Shown here piece by piece: positions 33,757 through 42,794 of a DNA stretch of 64,000 nucleotides (positions are counted from its first letter, which is position 1; each line of letters starts with the position of its first letter). This DNA comes from Gautieria morchelliformis (taxonomy: Eukaryota > Basidiomycota > Agaricomycetes > Gomphales > Gomphaceae). Below the pieces are notes generated by a model. That model was not told the origin of the DNA. It saw only the letters and a list, made by a program, of their open reading frames with translations, and searched no databases. The translations under genes were made by a program, and so were the position numbers. The stretch lies in NCBI GenBank assembly GCA_015179125.1, contig WHVA01000021.1, positions 62,001 through 126,000 on the forward strand. Reading direction: 5' to 3'.

Positions 33757-34033
33757 CGAGGAAGAGAAGAAACGCCTTTAGACAGTACAGGGTATTTTTC
33801 CTTACTTATACAAAGAGAGAAGACTAGGGGGTGGTGAGACATGTATTACTAATATTTTTGAGGTGTCTCGCACGAGCTGGTGCCTGGAACCGCGGACGGT
33901 TCGCGCAGGCAGAGTGTGTAGTGAGCGCATGCTGACTGATTAGCTGCGTAAAAATCAGAGATCTAAAGCACAAAAGTGAAATAATGTGGCAAAATCTACG
34001 GGCGCTTGCTAGCTTCTTTGAGTCACACTTTGC

Positions 34034-36196
34034 ATGCGCGTTTCGTCAACGCGTTTCTTGAGTCGCCAGATCTGTGTTCTTAGCTCGAAGTATTTCAGCC
34101 AAAGGTTTTTCTATTCGACTCTCGTCATGTCCACCACAGAGTTGGACGCACTCAATCAGTCCATTCGGGACCAATCAGCATTACTTAAAGCTCTACGGGA
34201 GCAGCATGCTGAGCAGACTAGTATCGATGAAGCCCACAACAAACTCGGAGGTATGAGACGAGCGTTGGGACAACTTTCTTCGGCCGGAAAAGAGCGAGAT
34301 AAAGCAGATGGGAAGAAGAAGGATCGACTACTCCTCAAAACAGCCAAGGGAACGCGAGATTTTGGTCCTGCCGAGACTGCATGTCGATCCCATATCGAAG
34401 CCATAATCAAGGATGTCTTCACATCGTTTGGTGGGACAGGGCTTGACACACCCGTTTTCGAGCGTAAAGACATCCTTGCTGGGAAGTATGGCGAGGATGC
34501 CAAGCTTATTTTCGATCTGGCGGATCAGGGCGGCGAGCAGCTTGCCCTGCGTTACGACCACACAGTTCGTACGTTTCTATCCCTACATCCAAAGCCACTT
34601 TACGCTCCCAAAAGGTACCACTGGCACGCCACCTAGCGGCATCCCTGCCCTCTGCTGCCTCCTCGTCTTCCAAGCTTTTCCAGTTTGGAAAGGTCTATCG
34701 ACGGGATAATCCAGTTGTGTCGAAAGGCCGAATGCGGGAGTTTTCCCAGGCGGTATGACTAGATACTCAGGCATTCATGGTGTCTTACTCAGCTACTAGG
34801 ACTTTGATATAACTGGTGTTTGGGATACCATGGTTCCCGACGCTGAAATAATTTCACTCCTTTCCACAGTCTTGTCTCGGATAGATGTGGGCGAGTATAC
34901 CATAAAGGTGGGGTACTCGGACAGACTTCATGCGCCGCTGCTTACGCCGTAGTCATCAGCTAAATCACCGCAAAATCCTCGATGGTCTTTTCCAGGTTTG
35001 TGGAGTTCCCGATGAAAAAATACGCAGTATATCGTCTGCAGTAGATAAGCTAGATAAGGTGGGGAGACAGTCAGATGACGGAAGTTTGCATGCTAATGAT
35101 TTCCAGCTTCCTTGGTCCGAAGTTCGAAAAGAGATGGTTGATGAGAAAGGGCTCGATCCAGCTGTGGCCGATAAAATTGGCGAGTATGTCAAACTAAAAG
35201 GTGTGCTATTTCTGCGCTGTTGGCTTTATTCACACTCACATATGAAGGTGGATCCGAACTTCTCCGCCACCTACAAGCGGATGCTGCTCTCGCAGCCAAT
35301 GCAAGCTCTAAGGAAGGTATATCGGAGATGGAAATTCTGTTCCGCTTGCTCGATGCATATCAAGTAACGGCATATGTAAGTAGTGTAACATAGCCAACTT
35401 GCGGAGTCTGTTGACCGAGACACCTACAGATCTCATTTGACCTCTCGTTAGCGCGAGGATTAGACTACTATACAGGCATCATTTATGAAGCCGTGGTGGA
35501 AGCATCAGCGCCTCCTGGCTTTACAACCAACCCATCAGCTACAGCTGCTGCCGTTGCAGAAAAACCGCCAAAGGGTCAAGTGGACAAGGATGGTGAGCCC
35601 GAGGTGGATGAGTCTACAGTCGGTGTCGGATCCATCGCCGCTGGTGGCCGATACGATAATCTTGTTCAACTCTTCACGGCTGCATCAGCCGGAGATTCGA
35701 AAGCGGGTAAGAAGGCGCCTGGTCTGCCGTGTGTGGGGGTCAGCATTGGGCTTGACCGGGTGTTTGCGCTTACTTGGCCCAAATGGGTTCAACGTGGTGG
35801 TAGAAGCAAGGAGACGACGGCGTATGTGATGGCGGCCGGAGATGGCTTCTTGGTAGAGCGGGTAGCGTTAGTCAGGGAGCTGCGAGAGGCGGGAATTAAA
35901 GTAAGGCTATTTTCAAGCTATGGAGTAACAAACTCATGAACTACTTGGACTCTATCTAGTCTGATTTCTTCTTTAAAACCAAGCCAAAAATGAATGCACA
36001 GTTCACCGCTGTTGACAAGGACGAGGTACCATTTGCGATCATACTGGGCGCGACCGAGCTGCGAGAGGGACTAGTCACCGTTAAAGAGCAGAAGTGGGAG
36101 CTTGTCGACGGAAAGAAAGTCAAGCTGGAGAACGCTAGTGGTGGGGTTTCTGTCAAACGAGACGAGCTTGTCGCATGGATCAAGGAACGTTGGTAG
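34034..36196 (+). CDS. HTS1: Histidyl-tRNA synthetase, eight exons
   Basis: Exons 34034-34564, 34615-34752, 34800-34907, 34960-35058, 35107-35200, 35248-35375, 35430-35900 and 35960-36196 give 601 aa. Class II synthetase charging tRNA-His: motif 1 region '[11 protein letters not shown]...IIKDVF...GLDTPVFE', motif 2 '[10 protein letters not shown]...[13 protein letters not shown]', HisA '[16 protein letters not shown]', motif 3 '[14 protein letters not shown]', then an anticodon-binding tail. Residues about 36-90 form a WHEP-like helical hairpin. Residues 1-31 are Arg/Ser-rich without acids, like a mitochondrial presequence, and a second in-frame ATG (34127) starts '[10 protein letters not shown]', as in yeast HTS1, where two starts give mitochondrial and cytosolic enzymes. 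Confidence 0.93.
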
Positions 36197-36989
36197 ATAC
36201 CAATCTTTTGGAGCATTAATACTGTACTGCACACCTTGGCGCTGAGGGTAAACTGTGGGGAGATCTTCCCGCGAAAGATCATCAGTAACTCAGTGTAATT
36301 GATATTCTCCCTTGGAAGTTCCATTCCACGCACTGCAACCTATTGAGCTGGTCACCGGACACTCTAACACATCAAACTCCCATGATGGGCATCTTCATCT
36401 GGGTGGTAAATGCTAGTGTATCGCGTCGTCCCCGTCCCAGCCTGCCACCTTGACAAAAACATTCTGCGGGCGAAGCGCAGCTCCCTGCTTTCCCCCTGTC
36501 ACAGTCGAGATATATCCCTCCAATCATGCACGATTCAGCGATAGTGCTTCCACTAGAGCTTCGCTGCTTGTCTGCTGGCTGTGCTTTACATTCCCTTGTC
36601 GAAGACAAGGGCTTCTAACCCCGGGAGATATAGATCCGGCTTCCCGGTTCTTTGTATTTGTTGTCGTGGATGGGAGTTTTCAGCGCCGTATAAAGATATA
36701 TCGACGTATTTCGTAATCCTTTTCTTGCCGAAAAAGGTATTTCTTCGCGAAATTGTAAGCAGATTAGTCAACTTTGGACCCGGTTTAAGGCGTCTATCTT
36801 ATCTCGACCTCTATTCGGTACACGTACTCTGTTCTACTGTTCTCGCGGTGACGTTGTGTCCTAGAGTAGCAACGCAGGGGCGTCTTCGGTACGGCCACAT
36901 TAAACGCTTTTTCTATTTTTCTACAACGCGTGCTGTGTCGGCAACGGGCAACGGCTTTCAATGAACGTCGTCCGGGCGACTATTTTGTA
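36197..36989. other. Intergenic, no gene seen
   Basis: HisRS 3' flank. Short ORFs only, none supported. Confidence 0.4.
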
Positions 36990-37300
36990 CTACATACATA
37001 TTGTTGAGCATTTTTGAGGCCTGTTCACTTCTTCCGCTTTCACCATGGGTCTTTTATTTTCGTGCGCTACCAGTGCTCTAACACCCATGAGCGTAGCATG
37101 AGGTGAGTCCACACCGGAGAATATTCCATCGAAGCGAGCATGCTTGATCCAGGGAGCTCCGTCGACGCTGATCTTGAGCTCCCGGGCTGTTCTGCAACTA
37201 CTGTAATGCACAGTTGCAGACCCTGAGCTTGGTCCCGCTGCGACGGCCACCGCCGCATAGGATGCAGATCTCCCGCTGTACTGTACGAGTATTTTAAAAT
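36990..37300 (-). pseudogene. Possible C-terminal gene fragment, unrecognised
   Basis: The minus strand reads 'CRTARELKISVDGAPWIKHA' then 'FDGIFSGVDSPHATLMGVRALV' and stops at 36990. It looks protein-like, but there is no ATG, and the 5' side ends at the direct repeat starting at 37304. Perhaps the tail of a gene cut by repeat insertion. Confidence 0.22.
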
Positions 37301-37303
37301 ACG

Positions 37304-37645
37304 ACAAAGTATCTCAAAATAAAGCAATTTATTCCGTCGTCGGTCGCTCCTCCATTAATACCTTTGACAAGAGGAAAAATGAAGAGGTTGCTTTTGATTG
37401 CAAACCTCCTTTTAGTTTACTGAGATACTTGGAATTGATTTCAACAGATCCAACAAAGTATCTCAAAATAAAGCAATCTATTCCGACATCCTCGACCAAG
37501 GGCCACGCCGGCGAAGCCGGCGCGGCCCTTGGTCGGTAGCTTCTCCGTTAATACCTTTGACAAGACGAAAATTGCAGAGGCTGCTTTTGAATCCAAACCT
37601 CCTTTCAGGTTACTGAGGTAGTCAGAATTGTTTTCAACAGATTAG
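37304..37645. repeat. Direct repeat pair with a GC-rich foldback insert
   Basis: Copy 1 is 37304-37449 and copy 2 37454-37645; both start CAAAGTATCTCAAAATAAAG and end TTTCAACAGAT. Copy 2 is longer because it carries a 43-bp near-perfect palindrome at 37493-37535 (arms starting CGACCAAGGGCC, loop GAA) absent from copy 1. A partial relative of the palindrome occurs near 37968-37995. Confidence 0.75.
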
Positions 37646-38112
37646 TTTGAGAAGACTATGGATAAACTAGGGATTGGATGGTGGTGCTCTCAACATATGG
37701 AACGGGGCACCTATTTCTAGGGACCTATTGGATTCTGTGTGTGGATGACATAGTACAGAATTGGAATAGTGACCTCTGGAGCATTTGAGTGCTACTCTAT
37801 ATGATTAGAGACTGTGATTAAAGAGGAAGGAAAGTATTGTTTGGAACGTTCAGTAAAAATCCCATGACGATTACTGCTACTTTACCTAACACATTCCTGA
37901 TAAATGACTGTGTAAGTACAACGTGCACTCACTTTAATAAATAAAGACCGCCACCCTAAGAACTTCGACAAGGGCCTCGCCGGTGACGCCGGCCTCTAGT
38001 CACTAAAAGCACGCTTAGATGGCGTCACGATGTCACACATGGCACGTGAGTCCATCCCGGCCCGTCATGTCGCCGGACGGGCATCTGGTACCATGAGCTG
38101 ACCATCACCGAG
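37646..38112. other. Intergenic, no gene seen
   Basis: No coding signal. It includes the partial CAAGGGCC/CGCCGG hairpin relative (~37968-37995) and ends at the Copia-B target site CCGAG (38108-38112). Confidence 0.35.
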
Positions 38113-38317
38113 TGTTAAACGCAGTACAGGTATATTACTCCGATCTGAGTTCGGAGGAAGAAGCAAGTGAGTCTTGATGTTACGCTAGGGGACTAGCTAC
38201 TTACCTGAGTTCGGAGGAAGAAGCAAGTAAGGCTTCTACACTCCGAACTCAGGGTACTGTACAGCACGATGTCTGACTAAGCGGTTGATCGCGTCATGTG
38301 ACAACGACGCTGCAACA
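38113..38317 (-). repeat. Copia-B 3' LTR
   Basis: Partner of 42590-42794; two substitutions were seen (GTTACG versus GATACG, AGCACG versus AGCATG). Confidence 0.9.
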
Positions 38318-38342
38318 CACCCCCTGACGCGGGCAATCCACC

Positions 38343-41300
38343 CTAGAATAGTCCCATGGCTCGGCGATGCCGTTCCACTGATTCGCGAGGCAAGGCCTTC
38401 GTTAATAGGTCCGCCGGCATGTCCTTTGTAGGTACGTAATCCATTTGGATGATTTTATGCGCAACTTTCTCCCGCAGCCAGAAGTACCGTAGATCGAGGT
38501 GCTTCATTCATCCGTGATGCTCCGGATTCTTGGCAACGGATAGAGCAGACTGGTTGTCGATACAGAGGTGAGACGGTTTATTTATTGTTGAGCCGAGCTC
38601 ATCCAATAAAGTGCGCAGCCAGACGATCTCGGTTCCAGCTAATGCCGCTGCTACGAACTCGGCTTCCGTCATGGATAGGGTAACGATGTTCTGTAGTTTG
38701 CTGGCCCAACGGACAGCTCCGGTTCTGATTTTAGCGAGGAATCCTGAGGTCGACCGTCCGTTATCCGGGTTTCCTCCATGATTGGCGTCTGTCCATGTCT
38801 GGAACACTTCGGTAGAGTTGTTTGGCGCAAAAGTGAGTGCCAAATCAGTGGTCCCTTTTAGATAACGAAGGAGATGTTTTACTGCTGCCCAGTGAGCTGG
38901 GCCCGGATTCAAGTTGAACTGTGCGAGGCATCCGACGGCGTAGGCAATGTCGGGGCGGGTCGCGATGGCCAAATAGTTCAACGCTCCGACTGCATTCAAA
39001 TAAGGTAGGCCTCGCATCTCTTCTATCTCCTCAGGCGTTGATGGTCCCATGGTTGCATTTAGGTTCAATTCTGGGGACATCGGCGTGGTCACAGGGCGGC
39101 AGTCTGACATGTGAATCTCTCGAGAATTTCTCCGATGTACTGCTTTTGTGTGAGCTTCAGCATTCTCTGTGAGCGGTTGTAATCCACCTCCACACCTAAC
39201 AGCGACGTTATTTCACCTAGATCCCTCAGTTTGAATACCTTGGCCAATCCCTTCTTCACTCGGTCGAGTTCTGACTTTGAGTTCGATACCAGCGTCAAGT
39301 CATCAACAAATACGGGTATGATGATTTTGGTCTCATCACTTGTCCAGACGTAGATGCTCGGGTCTGATTGGAGGCGCTTGAATCCCAAGCCTTCCAGCGC
39401 TGTCCCGAGTCGCTCGTACCACAATCTCCCACTTTGTTTCAGTCTGTAGAGTCCCCTCTTCAGCTTGCATACCCAGTCCGCACCCCCCTGATGGTAGCCT
39501 TCTGGTTGCTCCATGTATATCTGGGCATCGTCGCTCAGTATTCCGTTCAGGTAAGCGTTGGATATGTCTATGGATTCAATGTACGCTCCCTGAAGCGCTC
39601 CTTGAGCTAGTATGGTGCGTAGTGCCGCCCATCGTGCCGTTGGAGCAAAACCTCGTCGTAGTCAATGCCTGGCCGTTGCGTATAACCTTTTGCAACTAGG
39701 CGACTCTTGTATTTGTCTAACGTTCCATCAGAGTTGAGTTTGATTCGGAAAACCCATCGTGAGCCTATGGCTTTCTCTCCAGGTGGTAGTCGTACTAACT
39801 CCCAAGTGCCGTTGTTCAGGAGCGCTTGGATCTCTGCGTCAGTTGAACTTCTCCATATGGTGCATCAGGGCGCTGCATTGCTTCGGCGAATGTCTTTGGG
39901 ACACGGTCGTCTTTTATTGTGGCATTGAATGCAAGTTCAACTTCGTTTGGTGAGATTGTATACGCTCTAGCAATGTCAGGCTCATTGTATATGTATTCCA
40001 AGGCCTGAATAATTGATGCACTGGCTGCTGCGCCCCCTTCAGGGCCGGGTCGTCATGATCAGGCGGTGGCCTCGGTCTCAGGAACGGGTCATTAAGGCGC
40101 CGGTAGTCCAGCCGTGAGATGGCTCTGCTCGAGCGACGGGGTTGATCGATGGGTGCAGGTGCTGGCGGTAGAGGCAGGGCCTGGTCTGGTTCAGGTGGAG
40201 CAGGGATGACTGGGTCTGGAGTTGGGTCAGGCTGGTGGTCCCCCGGAGGGTCAGGAGCAGGATCGGGCTCGGGAGTGAGCGCATCATCTCCGGGATTTCG
40301 GTCTGGTGCATCTGGCAGGGTGACGACATTTCTCTCCAATGGAGCGGGTGTGGGTAGGAGTGAGCTGTAGTCGGAGGCTTTGGTGGAGAGGCCGGGAACT
40401 CCGATTCATCGAAAATGATGTCGCGTGATATGATATAACACTTTGTGGTGGGGTCAAGGCAGCGCCACCCTTTGTAGCCATCCTCAAATCCAAGATAGAT
40501 ACATTTCCGAGATCGTGGTTCTAGTCCATTTCTCTCATCCTTCTGTACATGGACATAGGCAGTGCAGCCAAATACGTGCAACATCCCAAGGTCTGGCTTT
40601 TGGCCATGCCAGGCCTCATATGGGGTCATGTCTGGTAATGCGGACGTTGGTGTAGCATTGATTATCCGAACTAGTAGTCGTAGAGCATCCCCCCACATTG
40701 AAGCTGGGAGACGAGCTTGATGCAGTAGTGCTATCGTTCCTTCGATAAGGGTGCGATTGGTTGCTCGGAGATCCCGTTCTGTTGTGGGGTGCCTTTAGTT
40801 GTGTGCTCATGAATTATTCCCCGGCGTCGGAAGTGTTCGTCCCATTTTCTGCCGATGTATTCGCCTCCTTTGTCATCTCTGAATCCCTTACTCTCAGGTT
40901 CAGTTGGTTTTCCGCCAGCGCCTCATAGGATAGATAGGCGTCAAGACCTCGTCCTTTGTTTTCAAGAGTATACGCATCTGTATCTTGTGCAGTTGTCTGT
41001 GAAGGTTACCCAGTATCTGTGTCCGGATGACGTCCTGACTGGGAGAGGTCCGTGTACGTCAGATACGATGAGGTCGAGCGGTTTGGAGGATCGGTTGTTA
41101 CTGGCCCTGGGAAGGGGTTGCGATGCTGTTTTGCAGCAATACAAGGTTCGCAAATTTTGGGAATTTTATCGTTCGAGCTCACGTTTACTCCTTTTGCCAT
41201 ACTGTTTTCAAGGAGCTTGTCCAGGCGCGCCGATCCGATGTGAGCTAACCGTTTGTGCGACAACAATCTGTCCACAGCAGGCGATGAGGTCGTTAGGGCG

Positions 41301-42545
41301 AACTCCGGGATTGGGATCGTGTCCCCAACAAGGAAGCCTGTTCCGTTTCGTACTGTCGCACAAAACCGCAGATTTCCGTCCTGCATGAAAGAAATGCGAT
41401 CTTTTATAATATTGACGACAAAACCGTGGTGCGTGGTAAGGCGAAGGACCGCGAGTAGATTATTTTGAAGCATGGGTACATGTAAGACTTCTGACAAGAC
41501 GATACTTTGCGCTGGCTTCCCATTTATGATGGGTGTAAACAAGATGCGCCCCTTTCCAACTGAATACACGATTTCGTTGGTTGCGAGGCGGATGGGCACG
41601 CGATAGGGTTCGTAGTCCTGAAGCCAATGTCGGTGTGGGGTCATATGGCTTGTAGCGCCATGTCTGTGTGCCAGCGTGTGTTAGCATCGCTAGTGGAAAT
41701 GGGCGGGGATGAGGAGCACAGACTCGCATTTCCAGCAAGTTCCTGCGCCACTCCGTCTTGCCCGTTTTCCACTGCCTGGTGCGCATTTATCTTTTTCTCG
41801 TTCTCCTCCCCCCATCGCGCAGGTTTAAGTTCCGGATGAGCGATCCAACAGCGATCCACTGAGTGCCCCCGCTTCCTGCATGCGGTACACGTCGGGATGG
41901 GGGACTTCTTTCCTCGAGCTGTGGTGAGGGCGGCTGTTGTGGAGGCCGAGGACGTCTGGCGCTTCAGGTCCTCGTTGTGGAAAGCTGTGGATACGGTCGC
42001 ACGGTCAAGGGTGCTGATTAAGAGAAGGGAGGAGGTGAATGCTCCGTATTCCGTTTGGTCGAGTCCTGTGATCGCAGCGTGGATGCCAACTTCGTCCACG
42101 ATGTTTTGGACGGTAAGCGTGCTCGGTGTGAGTGCTATGAGGTCGTTGGTGGCCGCGTTGATGCGGGTGATATAATCAGTGAGTGATTCCATGTTGTCTT
42201 TTCGTATGCTCAACAGCTTCTGTATCGCGTGGAAGCGGCTGTTCGCTACCTGTGATCGGTGTGCGGCTCTCAATCTCTTCCACATCTCAATAGGATCGTC
42301 CATCGCGCCTTCGACGTGGACGTACTGCGTTGGCGAGAGAGATTTGAGTAGGATTCCAGCTGCCTCCTCTCTTTTTAATAGCCATTTCGATACTTCTACT
42401 GCGTCGGTCTTCTGAATTCCTCAGTGACTATTCGCCACGCATTTACGGTCATGAGGTTTCCTTGCAGTGCGATAGCCCATACGTTGTAGTTGGAACTCGT
42501 GAGTCTTACGCTGCTAGTGTGGTGCTTGGTTTCTGAATCTGACAT
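38343..42545 (-). pseudogene. Copia-B gag-pol polyprotein, broken
   Basis: Starts at the ATG at 42545 (MSDSETKHHTSSVRLTSSNY, a typical UBN2/Copia gag start) and ends at the stop 38343-38345. Visible: zinc knuckle CTACRKRGHSVDRC (~41880); protease-to-integrase region with 'HKRLAHIGSARLDKLL' and the Cys pair 'CEPCIAAKQ'; integrase core pieces ('GTPQQNGISEQ'); RT with 'FVDDLTLV' (~39320); and RNase H with 'TDANHGG' and 'DLLTKALPRE'. Frameshifts lie near 42417, between gag and protease (~41650-41790), in integrase (~40800-41000) and in RT (~39600-39650). One in-frame TGA follows 'NPEHHG' (~38508) where CGA is expected. Confidence 0.88.
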
Positions 42546-42577
42546 GGTTTGCGACTTCTTCTTCGATTTAGAGCACG

Positions 42578-42589
42578 GGGCCCATAACC
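42578..42589 (-). promoter_or_regulatory. Copia-B primer-binding site (half initiator tRNA-Met)
   Basis: The minus strand reads GGTTATGGGCCC immediately inside the 5' LTR, the same anticodon-loop complement of initiator tRNA-Met as in Copia-A. Confidence 0.8.
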
Positions 42590-42794
42590 TGTTAAACGCA
42601 GTACAGGTATATTACTCCGATCTGAGTTCGGAGGAAGAAGCAAGTGAGTCTTGATGATACGCTAGGGGACTAGCTACTTACCTGAGTTCGGAGGAAGAAG
42701 CAAGTAAGGCTTCTACACTCCGAACTCAGGGTACTGTACAGCATGATGTCTGACTAAGCGGTTGATCGCGTCATGTGACAACGACGCTGCAACA
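42590..42794 (-). repeat. Copia-B 5' LTR
   Basis: Same length and nearly identical to 38113-38317. It contains the 22-bp unit GAGTTCGGAGGAAGAAGCAA(GT) twice and a closing inverted CTCCGAACTCAG, so the LTR RNA can fold into a CTGAGTTCGGAG/CTCCGAACTCAG stem. Confidence 0.9.

Larger units (their letters stand above)
30602..33974 (-). mobile_element. Degenerate Ngaro/DIRS-like element with split direct repeats
   Basis: Read on the minus strand the order is A1 (33974-33917), coding remnants, B1 (30821-30744), A2 (30743-30675), B2 (30680-30602). A1/A2 share 'GTGTAGTGAGCGCATGCTG' and a GATTAGCTG block. B1/B2 are ~79 bp and highly similar. This A1-ORFs-B1-A2-B2 layout is the signature of Ngaro-type tyrosine-recombinase retrotransposons. 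The interior has a gag-like ORF region (33756-32555) and an RNase H-like remnant (32133-31681). No reverse transcriptase core or tyrosine recombinase could be found, and the element is expanded by internal tandem duplications. It is a dead, rearranged copy. Confidence 0.55.
38113..42794 (-). mobile_element. Copia-B, full-length LTR retrotransposon with TSD
   Basis: 4682 bp, transcribed on the minus strand. Two 205-bp LTRs (42590-42794 as 5' LTR, 38113-38317 as 3' LTR) start TGTTAAACGC and end GCTGCAACA. I count two differences between them, so insertion is very recent. The 5-bp duplication CCGAG is perfect (38108-38112, 42795-42799). The primer-binding site abuts the 5' LTR and a G-rich polypurine stretch abuts the 3' LTR. 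It belongs to a different family from Copia-A (different LTR and gag). Gag, protease, integrase, RT and RNase H are all present but interrupted by frameshifts and a stop. Confidence 0.93.

Noticed and set aside
37493..37535. Rho-independent-type terminator
   Set aside because: A eukaryotic context, no adjoining gene on either side, and the hairpin is an insertion in one of two direct repeats.
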